Notes: generated by a model not told the origin, from the letters alone. A stretch of 64,000 nt of DNA from Escarpia spicata (GCA_963995525.1 OZ023205.1:45082704-45146703); one strand, 5' to 3'. Shown: positions 29,394-40,780, numbered from the stretch's first letter. A program made the numbers and translations.

Positions 29394-29846
29394 TTACGCG
29401 TCTTTATAAACGTCGCGCACCTCCATCAACAGTTTACCGAGCTTATTCTCTCCCGCAACGTCCCCAATCCTGGTACCCCAGAAACCCTCCCTACTCGGTA
29501 CCCACTCCACCAATTCGGCGTCCCCGGTGGCCAACAGATCGGCCTTCAACTCCCCGCCGAACTTACTCATCAACAGGCCCTTCATACAAGCGACCCTAAC
29601 GACGTTCCATTCGGTTCCCGTTCTCTTTTTTCGAATACCGTGACTGATTCGTTTCGCCGCGTAGGGCGATCGCGCGCTTTTGATACACGCGGCGCATGCG
29701 AGATCTTCGTTGAACATCGCTTTCCTATACTGATAGGCGTGCTCGACGGATCGGAAGACCCGACCGTACGCCGTCAATCGGCACTTGTACATATTCGACA
29801 AGAAGGAGCGCGAGCCGCCAAACTTTATAGGTTCCGACGACAACAT
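29394..29846 (-). CDS. NADAR-domain protein (YbiA-like; putative ADP-ribosyl glycohydrolase)
   Basis: A 150-residue, complete NADAR domain. Signatures in order are IKFGGSRSFLSNMYKCRL, VFRSVEHAYQYRKAMF, the mid helix SARSPYAAKRISHGIRKKR, LLATGDAELVEWVPSREGFW, and IGDVAGENKLGKLLMEVR at the end. Known NADAR proteins remove ADP-ribose from guanine bases of nucleic acid; which substrate applies here is inference. It is the outermost minus-strand gene of the Polinton, 168 bases from the right TIR, with its own TATA box, and just upstream of the packaging ATPase. Its GC-rich codon use matches the element. Related NADAR relics lie at 5.3, 53.4 and 57 kb. I know of no NADAR as a standard Polinton gene, so it is probably accessory. 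Confidence 0.85.
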   Translation of the reverse strand: MLSSEPIKFGGSRSFLSNMYKCRLTAYGRVFRSVEHAYQYRKAMFNEDLACAACIKSARSPYAAKRISHGIRKKRTGTEWNVVRVACMKGLLMSKFGGELKADLLATGDAELVEWVPSREGFWGTRIGDVAGENKLGKLLMEVRDVYKDA

Positions 29847-29874
29847 GACTACAGATAAACCGCTACCGACACCG

Positions 29875-29882
29875 CTTATATA
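29875..29882 (-). promoter_or_regulatory. TATA box of NADAR gene
   Basis: TATATAAG on the minus strand, 28-36 bases before the ATG at 29846. It would give the NADAR gene, and possibly the ATPase, a dedicated promoter. Confidence 0.7.
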
Positions 29883-30013
29883 GTCACAGATGGCGCGTCT
29901 AAAGACGCCCGAAATCTTTCGATCCCTAATCCGGTTTGATCGCTAGGGGCTTGGGACGTTGATCGCTAGGGGTAAACTGGGTTAATCGCTAGATGGCACC
30001 TCAATATCATCAG
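29883..30013. other. Polinton right subterminal region
   Basis: No gene. It carries several copies of a short motif related to the left end: TCGCTAGATGGC near 29990 and GATCGCTAGGGG twice (near 29938 and 29960). These are inverted relative to GCCATCTAGCG on the left. Confidence 0.7.
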
Positions 30014-30246
30014 TTACTGTATTAACCGCTAAATGGCGCCTTACTATTATCAATCAAAAGTGACAGGCCATCAATCACGTTTTTTATAAGTAGGTTCCCG
30101 ATTTCTCTCGGGTTACACAAAACCCTTTGATCTTTTTTTATAAGTAGGTTCCCGAAAAAGATAAGGACGTTTTTTATGCACGTAGTTAGGCCTAAAAGTA
30201 GGTCAAAAAGGGGCGGGGCGAGGGTGTGCCTTGTCTATATACTACT
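30014..30246 (-). repeat. Polinton right terminal inverted repeat
   Basis: Reverse complement of 17239-17471, ending ATATACTACT at 30246. The outer 200 bp have one mismatch with the left copy. Confidence 0.96.
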
Positions 30247-30252
30247 AATATG
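30247..30252. repeat. Polinton target-site duplication, right (AATATG)
   Basis: Exact repeat of 17233-17238, directly after the right TIR. Confidence 0.93.
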
Positions 30253-32370
30253 TTCATAGTAGTCGATGTGACGATCCCACGAAAACACGTAATGGATTTT
30301 CCTGTGCATGTGCCTCACTATTCATAGGCGGATCAAGGGGGCCTGAGAGAAACGTGCACCCTAGACCATTGTAATTTTGCGTGCCCGTGGACCGTTTTGA
30401 ATGGGTCCCCGTTATCGTGTCCTCAGACTAATTTGAATGTGCCCCGTTCAGGTTACAATAAGTTGAAGTTACGGCGACACGGCGGCGAACAATGTTCAAC
30501 AGACCCCGCCCCCGTCTTGCATGGCGATGAAAAGCAGCAGATCATCGTATGTGCAGGATAATATTGCATTTGCTGTTTCTGTAATGAGTCCTATCAGTGC
30601 TACCGGGAGCAGCATACTTTCTATGGTGAGACGATCCACGCCTTGGGTGCAGTCGTAATGCACCCTTTGGATCCTGTTGCTGTCTACCTCAAGAAGTACA
30701 CATGTCACATAAATCACACCTGTTGCGCATGTCACGTCTGTCACACCTGTTACATATATGATCGACAAATATAACTAAAACATGTAATTGGTCATAAACT
30801 GTATATTTAATTCTAACTTGCACTTCACTATTATCAATAAGTGAGCATATCGCAACTTAAAATGTTGTTGTATTGTAATTTGCTGCAAGCCACTATAAAT
30901 TATTAATTGTTAAATAACTACTACTAGCAATGTGTTATTTATGTGTATTTATATTGTAATAGCCAATAATAACTAACATTGTACTATTACGTAATATCTG
31001 CCATATTCCATGTGTCGTAAGTAACTAATTCTTATACAAATACAAGAGTTTCTTCAGTATACCCATTTTTCTGACATAATCATTCTGATATACCATAAAC
31101 ACTGTATGTAGTGTTCGTTTGTTTAAAAAATAAACCTTTACTTATATGTTACACGTGTTACACTATTCACGTGTTGCACTATTCACGCATGTTACACCTG
31201 GCACACGTCTTACAACTGTCACGCGTATTACAGCTGTTACAGTTGTTACACCTGTCACACCTGTCACACCTGTCACATCGGTCCCACCTGTTACAACTAT
31301 AATGCCTATTTTCGTAAATGAAGACGTGTCTAATCAGGGAGCACGGAGCGATTTTTAGTTGCCCTGTTGCGTTTAAGACTTCAAACCTTCCTGAATAATA
31401 CTCCAGAGGGCAACCATCTCAAATCAAAAATTAATGTATAACGGGCAGAAACAGCACTACAGTCGGTGTCCTAAAAGCTACTGGTCACAATAACAACAAG
31501 ATGATTTACTTTATGAGTATGTGCCTGCCGAATCGTTCAATTAAGCCACTCCCTAGTGGGCCCAACTGGGAGTGCTTTGAATGTCCTAAACCGGATGCCA
31601 CGCACATGGCCTCCGCTGAATATACTAGACAGATTGTTCCGGCTCGTTCCGTTTAAAACCCCAAAAGACAGGCACAAGAATAGACACAAAGTGTGTATTC
31701 ATAGAGGCCAATTATCAAATACGTTGCACGCTGATGCACATGGTCATGGTGGCTATGTTTACTTCCCACAAGCGACATAAGTCTACTTACAAAAACAGCT
31801 GTCACCTTGTGCATCGGCATCCAACGTAATTGTTAGTGGATACCAATTTCGTTTCTATTGTTGTGCCGGTTTTCGTGGGTCATACACTGTATGTGAAAGG
31901 CCGGAGCAATCCTTACGAGGACTACAAATGCACATTATCCGGTGTAGTACATTCGAAACGTTGTGCGGTTCAAAGCACAACAGTAATGGCTAGACCGTAC
32001 TTTGAAAACACTTCCGTAGTGTTTTGACATAGGTTCAAAACACCCTAGTCATATTGGGATGTAGGCGACATTCTTGCATTTGAACATCACATTTGAACCC
32101 AAAATCTGCCAGTGAACTCGACGGTAACGTCAGCTACGTCTTCTTAGCAAATTCTGTGTTTCCTCTTTCAATGTGAACATCTTTTCTACTTCAAGTGTTA
32201 TGACTATGTACATATGTATTTAAAGCAATTGGTATGTTCTGCACATATGTAGGTAGATTTACATTCTGGTGTTTATAAGCAAACCGTCGTTGTTGAATTT
32301 TAAATAACTTTCAATAATGTAAGGTTTTTCAATAACGGTTCGGAGTGTGCCGTGTATGAGCTGTTTGTTA
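30253..32370. other. noncoding with two short CAC-rich repeat patches
   Basis: No convincing gene. Degenerate 9-bp repeats like GTCACACCT or GTTACACGT occur at about 30700-30760 and 31145-31300. The rest is AT-rich. A patch near 30340-30520 (GTGCACCCTAGACCATTG and AGACCCCGCCCCC) loosely resembles 40860-41070, suggesting an interspersed repeat. Confidence 0.5.
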
Positions 32371-32375
32371 TTACT

Positions 32376-35068
32376 CTAACTGCTCGCTTTTTGTGGTTTA
32401 GTAATTTTTGTATGATTTTCACCCCATGCGAGTAAACAGTAGATGATATGGGGGAGCACAAGTGCACTATAAAGTGTTAATAAAACATGTTGTGACAACA
32501 CATGCTTCAGTTGATTTATTGTTCCAATTGTTCTTGACAATTTATTACATATTTTATTAATGCGTCTATTCCAGTTTAGGTGTTTATCTAACATTAATCA
32601 TAGAAAATTAAAATGATCTACACATTCTAATGGTGTGTCATATATATTAAATTGCAATCTTGGAATTCGTTTCTGAGGATGATAGAACAACATCATGCAT
32701 TTTGATTTACTAGCATTTAGTGAAAGGTTGTTTACTTTTAACCATACGCTTATTTTATCAAATTCAGCATTGATAACATAAAAATTAATAGATTGTGTAT
32801 TGAAAGAACTCAATGAACTTGATAAAGTTGAATCGTCAGCATATAGAAGTAATTCGAAACGTTAAGTTGCATATACAATATCATTCATATATATATATAT
32901 ATATAAACTAGAAGAGGACCTAATAATTATAATAGAACCATCATGCACTCTTACAGTGATTAGTGACGTGTCAGATGATGTGCCTTCCATTTCAACATAC
33001 TGTGTCCTGTTGATTAAACAGCTCTTTATGAGACCATTTACACATCCTCTGACTCCGTAATATGATAGTAGTTTGTTTATTAAAATGTCATGGTCTAGTG
33101 AATCAAAGGCTTTTGATAAATCTAAGGATATGGCTATGGGAATTTCACCTTTATGCATTCACGGGTGATTTTATCAATTAGTTCCAATGCAGCTAGTTCT
33201 GTTGAGGGTCCCTTTCTAAATCTGCCCTGACGGTTGAAAAGTATATTTTGTTGGAAGAATGTATATAGCTGATTAAGCATAATTTTTCAATTACCTTTGA
33301 TATAACAGGCAACAGTATTGTGGGTCAATAATTTGTACATACACTATCATTTTCGTTTTTGAATAATAGGATTACCTTTGCTATTTTTAGGTTGTCTGGA
33401 AATATTCCTGTTTCAATAGTTTGATTTATTTTTAGTGTAAGTAGCTCTGTTAAAACTTATCATTTTACAAATTTCAATAATTTTTTAGATATACCGTGTA
33501 TTCCATAACTAGATTTTACATGTAGGTTATCAATAATATTTCCTAAGTAATTTTTGTTAAGTTTTTCACAAAATAAATTCTGAATTGCGTTTAGCAGTTA
33601 GATACTTTGCAAAAGAAACATTAATTGGACTGTGTATTATGTTGGCGAGATCTGGCCCAATGTTTGTAAAGACGTTATTAAAATGATTTGCAATGGCTGC
33701 TTTATCTGTGACTTGTTTTCCATTCACGTTAAACACGTTAGGAAATGACGTTTTCTGTTTAGTCCTGTTTAACATTTCATTTATTGTTAACTAAATATTC
33801 TTTATGTTTGTTTTGTACTGTTTGAAACACCTTTCGTGGTACATTTTTTCTTTGCGACTATAATATTTCTTTTCAATACAGTATTGTATTCGTGTAATTG
33901 GGTTTTAGTAATACATATTCCGGTGATGCATGTCTTTATTCCTGTGTTTTATAAATCGGACAATGCCTATTGTTATCCATTTAGACTTTTTATGTTTAGT
34001 TTGTTGAACTTTAAACGTTTACGTGGGAAATGTTTTTCTTTTAGTTTGTCAAGAATATCTCCCTCAATGTTTAGGTTTATATTTCGGTTGTTATTTGAAT
34101 TTCTGTTAATTTTTTGTCTAGCATGTTACTATTTTCCAAATCGTTAAACAAAAATTACATACGCGTTAAACGAATGTCTTGTAACATTGGCATATTTTGG
34201 CTTTGGGTCATCGTGATCACATATTGTATTCAAACATCTAAAATAAGGCTGGTGGTTTTTTAAAAAGAGTACCATATGTAGTATTTGGTGTGGGTTTGGA
34301 TACAGAAAACGTTATCTATTAGTGCTGCATTGTAATTCCAAAACTGTGTCGGTAAAGTTATTTTAGGTAAAAACTATAAGTAATTAGTGCATCGAGAAAG
34401 TCCCCAAACACACCCGTTGTCTTGACTCTTAGTAAATTGATGTTGAAATTTCCAGCAATTATTACTTCTTTATTTATTTTTTCTATGGGTCTAATATAGG
34501 AATACATTTGCAATAAAAACTTTGTAATTTTCAATATTGTCTCTGGACGGCCTGTAAATAGTTCCAAGTATAATTAATTTTTTTTATTAAAATTTACTAA
34601 ATATGTCAATGAATTGAACTTCCCATAGAGTTGATGAGTTAAATAGAGACATAGTTTTGTACTTATATTTCTGATTAAGGTAAATAATCAGTCCACTTTT
34701 TTGTTTTTGCTGCAGTGTTTCCCTTTTACAATGCAATGCTAACCGTTCAACTGTAGAAGGGACGCATCGTCGTTATCGCTAAGCCATGTATCTTGCAAAC
34801 AAATAGCACTACATTGAAAACCAGCATCATTACGTTCATCTACGAATATTTGCAATTCGTCAAACGTCGAACGTTTTCTCTCAATATTATTACTTAAAAT
34901 TGCGAAACAATTTCCCTTTGATTTCAACATATCAATAAGATTTTCACTCACTTCATATAGAGAACGTTGTATTAATTTTATACCGACATCTTCTTCGTCA
35001 TCGGTAGTTTCATTAAGACATACAATGTTGCGTAATGAATGCGTTTTATCTATCCCTACTTTCCACAC
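32376..35068 (-). mobile_element. decayed non-LTR retrotransposon, minus strand
   Basis: Reading from 35068 down there is an endonuclease start (CFAILSNNIERKRSTFDELQ, then SAICLQDTWLSDNDDASLL), a second endonuclease block (EVIIAGNFNINLL near 34460), a linker (VNGKQVTDKAAIANHFNNVF near 33730), the RT block SLDLSKAFDSLDHDILINKL near 33130, and the active site YADDS near 32840. A final block with LSQHVLLTLYSALVLPHIIY ends at 32376. Many stops and frame changes make it inactive. The order and motifs fit an L2/Jockey-type LINE. Confidence 0.85.
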
Positions 35069-35108
35069 GCACAGTCTATTTGGTAATCACGGAATCATTG
35101 ATCACCAA

Positions 35109-35138
35109 CGTACCTCTCTCAGTTGAAAGAGAGGTACG
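35109..35138. other. 11-bp perfect stem hairpin
   Basis: CGTACCTCTCT, an 8-base loop, and AGAGAGGTACG. It lies between the LINE relic and the OTU element. It is not adjacent to any gene end I can support. Confidence 0.5.
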
Positions 35139-35469
35139 CCACCTTTCCCTGTTGTCGTGCTTCCCGTAGTTTCGGGAGCAGCTCTTTTCATTTATCGACA
35201 ACTCTCTGCTAGTAATAATAAATAGCGGCAAAGACACTGATCTCAATTGTAGATTCGGTTGGCGTCGGCTCAGTAAATCTGCGATATCAATCACAATCAA
35301 TCACAATACGTTATTGTCCCTTGGATGTGGAATTAATTTTGAATGATGACGTGTGGCTGAATGGTGTTGAAAGCCGACGAAAATTCAATAAAGACTATCT
35401 TGGCAAACGACTTGAGCTTTTAACTAAACAACACAGAGGTTAAATGCAAACGCTCCAAGTTGCCACAAC

Positions 35470-35475
35470 AACGCC
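35470..35475. repeat. target-site duplication of OTU element, left (AACGCC)
   Basis: Identical to 37081-37086. Confidence 0.8.
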
Positions 35476-35792
35476 TGTGGCACCGCTAAATGTGAAAATT
35501 CCGCTAAATGTGACAGGTCCGCTAAACGTGACAAAATTCTAAGCTAAATGTAAAAATTCCGCTATATGTTAAACAATTACACTAAATGTGAAAAAGTACG
35601 TCCGGTAAACGTGAACAAGTATCAACGCTAAATGTGAAACATAGGGAGGCCCGCTAAAGGTGAAAACCTTCCTACGCTAAATGTGAAAACAGCATTCATA
35701 TTCAGTTCCATATAAGAATGGAGTGTGTGCGTGCGTACATATGATATATTGCCTACTTTCATGAGCGAAAATTCTTATAGTTAGTTATCTTT

Positions 35793-36221
35793 ATGAATGG
35801 ATCGCAAATTCGTGAAGGTGATGTCAAAAGTCGATTAAACATATGCAACGCGGTGCGAAAAGTAGCCGAAAAAGCCACTGGTCAATGCAATGAGCGCCAA
35901 AATAAAGCGTTGATGCGGAGTCTGAAAACCCCTGTATACGAGCTGGGAGCAAGGTACAAGGTACCAAAGAAGATATGGCCACTGCATGGCATCATAATAG
36001 AATGCAAAAAAGAGAAACATCTCTACAGAGTGAGGTTCTTCCCTCAACGTACAAAGCACGCTATAGAAAAATGGTGTCACGTGACAGAATTGGCATCGAC
36101 ACGGAACAATACTCTCAAGTCACGTGGTAGACATTCCCATCGGTCCAAGTATTACATACCTATGACCACGGATAGTAATCGACATAATCTTGTGTCAGAA
36201 TTCGGTCTTCATATCAGCTAA
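35793..36221 (+). CDS. basic SH3/GPY-like domain protein of the OTU element
   Basis: A 142-codon frame starting MNGSQIREGDVKSRLNIC, with a basic helical part and then VYELGARYKVPKKIWPLHG, IIIECKKEKHLYRVRFF and KWCHVTELASTRN. The last part looks like a C-terminal integrase module (GPY/F- or SH3-like). The stop TAA at 36219-36221 is followed in the same frame by the start of the OTU domain (YPPGDGSCQFAAMAYN). The two were therefore probably one protein. Assignment as integrase tail is inference. Confidence 0.5.
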   Translation: MNGSQIREGDVKSRLNICNAVRKVAEKATGQCNERQNKALMRSLKTPVYELGARYKVPKKIWPLHGIIIECKKEKHLYRVRFFPQRTKHAIEKWCHVTELASTRNNTLKSRGRHSHRSKYYIPMTTDSNRHNLVSEFGLHIS

Positions 36222-36700
36222 TATCCGCCAGGTGACGGCAGTTGTCAGTTCGCTGCAATGGCGTATAATTTGGCAAAGCTGGGAATTCATAGAAGCGCAG
36301 ATACATTGCGCGAGAAGTAGTGAATTATCTGGATACCCATAGGGCATTGGGAAGCTCCGAGCAAGGTGTACCTTGGAGCAGTTATCTCACCGAATCGAGA
36401 CGAGTATTTACACCGTATGAACCTACAACATGAATTTGGGGATCAAATAACTTGCAAGCAATGTCTCAATTGTTCAATCTCCAAATAATTGCAGTATCTA
36501 CTCTGAATCATGGAACGACTCTCTTTCGACCTGATGGACTTTCTCAGGTGACAAATGATCAACCTTGTGTTAACTTAGGGCATTTCCATGAGGGTAACGG
36601 CGAGCACCACGTATGCTTAGACGCAAATAGTGATGATGTACGAGAGATTGTCGTAGCTAGTGGTCAAATAACGTGGAGTAGTTCGCCTGAACAAGAATTT
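36222..36700 (+). pseudogene. OTU-like deubiquitinase domain, broken
   Basis: OTU cysteine proteases cleave ubiquitin chains. The catalytic Asp/Cys motif is PPGDGSCQFAAMAYNLA at the start and the catalytic His is in GEHHVCLD near 36610. In between are VPWSSYLTESRR and AMSQLFNLQIIAVS. A TAG at about 36318 with a frame change, and another frame change near 36440, break it. After 36700 the frame runs into a CA tract. The order of motifs makes the family call firm despite the lesions. Confidence 0.75.
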
Positions 36701-36730
36701 GACAACAGGGGATTTATTAATCATTTATCA

Positions 36731-36750
36731 TGCACACACACAGACACACA

Positions 36751-36832
<82 letters not shown>
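36731..36832. repeat. (CA)n microsatellite inside OTU element
   Basis: About 45 CA repeats with a few CAGA interruptions. It sits next to the right TIR; the left TIR has a matching but short GTGTGCGTGC run. Confidence 0.95.
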
Positions 36833-36835
<3 letters not shown>

Positions 36836-37080
36836 CATTCTTATACGGAACTGAATATGAATGTTGTTTTGACATTTAGCGTAGGAAGTTTTTTACCTTT
36901 AGCGGGCCTCCCTATGTTTCACACTTATCGTTGATACTTTTTACGTTTACCGGGCGTACTTTTTTCACATTTAGTGTCTTTTTTCACATATAGCGGAATT
37001 TTCACATTTAGCGTAGTATTTTGTTAACGTTTAGCGGACCTGTCACATTTAGCGGAATTTTCACATTTAGCGGTGCCACA

Positions 37081-37086
37081 AACGCC
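37081..37086. repeat. target-site duplication of OTU element, right (AACGCC)
   Basis: Identical to 35470-35475. Confidence 0.8.
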
Positions 37087-38749
37087 CCTATTCCCACAAT
37101 ACATGTCGGTCATAGATCGTTCGTCGTAGCGTAGGTAAAAACACAAGCACTTTGTATCCAAATCGGCAACCAATGCAGGTATCAACACAAGAGTGATGTC
37201 GTCAAACTATGTTTGTGGCAAACGAGCCGGACTATGCACGTTTTGCAAACATTGCAGCTTTGTCAGGGAAAGGCCGTAAAGCAATGAATTAGAGAAGTCG
37301 CTGCGTGAAGTCACGAGAACGCACGCACCAGGGTTTTAGATGCATCACCGGCGATGCAATGCAGAATTTGCCAAGTATTTTGAATTTGATTGGAGCACGA
37401 CGTTGCTCTATGTGTGACCTGGACATCCATCGTTATAGAGTATCACCAATTAAATAAAAAAACAATAATTTCATTTAATAAAATATCACATTAAAATTAC
37501 AAAAATACAAAAGTGAAAAATTATAAATTCATTATTGACATTTTCCCAGATATGTTTGACAAACATGCATAACATTAATCTAAATGTCCACCAGTAAACT
37601 CGGAATTTTATTACTTTTGCTAAAGCAACTGTTAGCTCAAACAACGAGATTTTGCTACTTATCATTAGTTTTAAGTAGCTTGAATTTCACTTGAAATTGG
37701 CTTGTATAAAGATGGCGTCTAAAAATGCAATATTTATGCTACGCATTTGAAATATACATAAAACGTTTTCAGAGTCGACATTCACTGTTGTGACTGAAAT
37801 TGGTCAATTAGTCCCTCAATTTGAATATTCAACTTCAATATTTCGATGCTTGCCTCATGGACTAACATAGTCCAGTTAACGTAACATAACCACAAATCGA
37901 CTAACCCAGACAAGATTGCAACATAAGCCACTTTTTGGTAAATAGGCCCCAAACACATATAAAAGCACACAAATACAACGTACACCTACACTCCACGACA
38001 GCTGCTCAGCTGCCTGTTACACGTAAGCGCCTGTCTACTTTGTATTCACGACAATCGCTCTTTTAGTGACATGATATACATTGTGGGACTATTTTAGGAA
38101 CGAGTCAGCCGTACACCGTTTAAAGCTTCAGCTGTTCAGCAGTCACGGCATACTGATTAATGAATACTCAAATTTAAACTTAGAACATTAAATTTTGATG
38201 TGTGAGCAGATTCAAGTTTTCTTAGCTTGTGATTAAGTACTGTTTGACCAAATGACCCTAGTTTCTCATTTCGGTAGTAAACTAGTGGCTTTATCAATCG
38301 ATCCTACTGGATCCACCTGAACAAACCTGGAACTTAATTTCATGTACGACATTGACCTGGTTTCACGTTTTGAATCCTTTTGATTCAAGTAAACCCGCAC
38401 CGACACATATATGCAAGTATAGCAATACAAATAATGTATAATAACAAAACAATAATAAATAAATAAGAATATTAACTGACTGTTATATAAAAAGGATATG
38501 AAATCCCCATTGGTCACAAAAGGCCTTATATATATATATTATGCATAGGATATAAATAAACTAAACAATTATGGTAAACTAAAGACATTACCAGTCCTTT
38601 TGATCCACCCAACGATTCTTGTAAACATTCTCACAAAGAGACATTCGGGTATCATGGCCGATTGCAAACAGTTACTACGCTGCAGTGACACGTCATGTTC
38701 AGCAAATGCGACGACGACGTGTCATGAGCAGACGATGTTCGTCATCACA
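37087..38749. other. AT-rich noncoding stretch
   Basis: No convincing gene. A minus-strand 67-codon frame at 37782-37985 encodes a hydrophobic peptide (KVAYVAILSGLVDLWLCYV) and a C-terminal helix, but nothing supports it as real. Confidence 0.4.
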
Positions 38750-39360
38750 TACACACAATACATATAGACGAACGTTGTACATACCATAGTTATGTCCTAT
38801 ACGTTCTACAAAAGAGTGTTTGCTGTCTTCGGTTTTACTAATATGTCCAATCAGTGTGTCTGATAATACACGTAAACGAATAAGGTCAGTCGATCACACT
38901 GCCGAGAATGATAGGTGGCGCTGCTGGTTCTGGAACTCCATCGTCAGTCAGACACTTCAGGGCTCAGCACACTGTCAGTTTTCCCATTGGCGACCATGTT
39001 AATGTTGTGTGTGATTATAAGAAAACGTGACCTATAAAGTTTCTTAAACTTCCCACCTGCTGTTATTATCATCTCATTGACATGCTGGTCGATTTTAGTC
39101 AAAATCTAATATCTCTAGCTCTTGCAAAATGCCTGTATACACACAATAAATATAGACGAACGTTGTACATACCATAGTTATGTCCTATACGTTCTACAAA
39201 AGAGTGTTTGCTGTCTTCGGTTTTACTAAATATATCCGATCAGTGTGTGTCTAAGAAGGTGTAAAAATAATACACGTAAACGAATTAAGGTCAATCACAC
39301 TGTCGAGAATGATAGGTGGCGCTGCTGATTCTGGAGCACCATCGTCAATCAGACACTTCA
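38750..39360. repeat. short element with ~210-bp direct terminal repeats (TRIM-like)
   Basis: Direct repeats at 38750-38959 and 39138-39360 share TATAGACGAACGTTGTACAT, ACCATAGTTATGTCCTATAC and GAATGATAGGTGGCGCTGCT; both end CAGACACTTCA. Between them lies 178 bp (38960-39137) that matches 60365-60555 in reverse complement. The layout looks like a terminal-repeat retrotransposon in miniature, but ends and target duplication are not clear. Confidence 0.7.
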
Positions 39361-40340
39361 TTGGCATGACGTTGCCTAATACATCTACAGCTGTATATAC
39401 ACCTGCAGATAACCACAACTACATTGTAATGCGCCCTTTGGTTGTGTGCTACGTGTTTGGTTGTGTGCCATGATTTTTCAGGACACCAGAAAATGTATTG
39501 GGCCTACAACAACGTAAGCACTACAAGGAACGTTACATGTCAATGTTCACAACTGTCGCAACCGGGTCTGTCTTGACGCTGTCGGGGTGATCACCACAAT
39601 GATCGCCTTGCTGCCAGGTCACGAACCCAAAAGAATTCACGGGAAAGGTTAAAAATAAACATTATTAATATTACGTGACGCGCCCGTTTCAATGTATCAC
39701 TTTACCGATTGTATAATGTGAATCAAACTTACCTGAGTTGGTAATAAAACATGTTTATCTTCCTTATCTTCTATAATGTAAATTATATATATATATTATA
39801 AACTATTACCGAAATTCCAACTACTGTGCTTGATTTGTACACACAACTTATATGTTTTTCCATTGATATTTGAGCAAAGACTACGTGCAGAATGAAACAA
39901 GAAGACACAACCTGCGTTTAGACGGCGGCGCAGAAATGACAGCGGAGACCCGAGCGGACACAGACGCAGCCGTGCGGAAAACGTTATTCACTTCTCGCTG
40001 AAACAGCCTGAACAGCTGACACTAGACGTAAGAACCGAGTCGACGCGTCGAACGGGCGTCATCAGCCACTCGACCCGGTAGAGGACCGTCGTTGTGAAAT
40101 TTGAGAGCTACAAAGGCACAATTCTACAGGTTGCGCAAAAGGATCGAGAAGTCGCGTGGAGTGTTAATTCGTACATGACGATTACCGCAACTGGAGGAAG
40201 GTATTATTAACCAGGACACGAGAGGCGACAGAGAAGAGCAAGTTCGCATATCTATTGTACGACAAACTCAGGGATCAGGGATTGGGTTGAAAGTCGTACC
40301 TAGACTTAATTCATGTAACGATCTACACGTTAACGAACAT
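39361..40340. other. noncoding, no gene seen
   Basis: No supported feature. The patch 39900-40200 is GC-richer, with broken frames, and could be the 5' part of the LINE relic that follows. Confidence 0.4.
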
Positions 40341-40344
40341 TGAC

Positions 40345-40780
40345 AATGGGTAGTCATGATTTATCTTTTAACCATGTTGACGATAATGAGTTTTCAAAAT
40401 TTAGTTCCACAACCGATGACAGTACATTTAATATTACCTCAGCATTACCTTTCAACCATACGAACATGATGATAATATTGTTGATGACAGACCGGGCTAC
40501 TTTATGAATAATAATAAATAAAGACAATCACTTTATAACAAATATAGCAGCCAATTCAACATATTATGATGATCAACAATGTGTACGTAATGCCGAATTA
40601 GAGAGTGACATGTTAATGATCAAAGTTTAAATAAAAATTAAAAGTATTTTACTTATGAACAGTTACTTTCGTTTGACATTATAGCCATTTCGGAGACGTT
40701 GGCTGATTCAAGATCAATCGACGATTCAATGAATACCTCATTTATATGCATTAGTGATGACCGCGGGCTCTTTTCACTCA
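40345..40780 (+). pseudogene. LINE endonuclease relic
   Basis: A broken plus-strand sequence resembling a LINE start. The clearest piece is IIAISETLADSRSIDDSMNT near 40680, the endonuclease motif with the catalytic Glu. No reverse transcriptase follows. Confidence 0.4.

Larger units (their letters stand above)
17239..30246. mobile_element. Polinton/Maverick (adintovirus-like) element, 13,008 bp
   Basis: Bounded by 233-bp terminal inverted repeats beginning AGTAGTATATAG and by a 6-bp duplication AATATG. Content: protein-primed family B DNA polymerase (plus), adenovirus-type protease, double jelly-roll major capsid protein, small basic pX-like protein, penton, small membrane protein, retrovirus-like integrase with chromodomain, conserved unknowns, FtsK/HerA-type packaging ATPase and a NADAR protein (minus). 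The interior is GC- and CpG-rich, unlike the AT-rich flanks. Polymerase, integrase, capsid and one small gene carry stops or frameshifts, so this copy is defective. TIR divergence is low (about five differences in 233 bp), which suggests a young insertion or TIR homogenisation. Confidence 0.97.
35476..37080. mobile_element. TIR DNA element with OTU-protease relic, 1,605 bp
   Basis: Ends are TGTGGCACC...GGTGCCACA, flanked by exact 6-bp duplications AACGCC. The inverted repeats are about 245 bp long and consist of irregular tandem copies of CGCTAAATGTGAAAATTC and variants (for example CCGCTAAACGTGAC), ending at ACTCCATTCTTAT-type sequence. The interior encodes a reader-like basic domain and an OTU cysteine-protease domain, both broken, and a CA tract. 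TG...CA ends and subterminal repeats recall integrase-type transposons such as Ginger, but Ginger duplications are usually 4 bp. No integrase core is present, so this copy is a deletion derivative. Confidence 0.85.

Noticed and set aside
35109..35138. Transcription terminator hairpin
   Set aside because: No gene ends there, and intrinsic terminators do not apply to a eukaryotic nuclear region.
35300..35470. piggyBac-like coding remnant interrupted by the OTU element
   Set aside because: A short open piece with DDVWLNGVESRRKFNKDYLG is present, but no piggyBac motif was found on either side.
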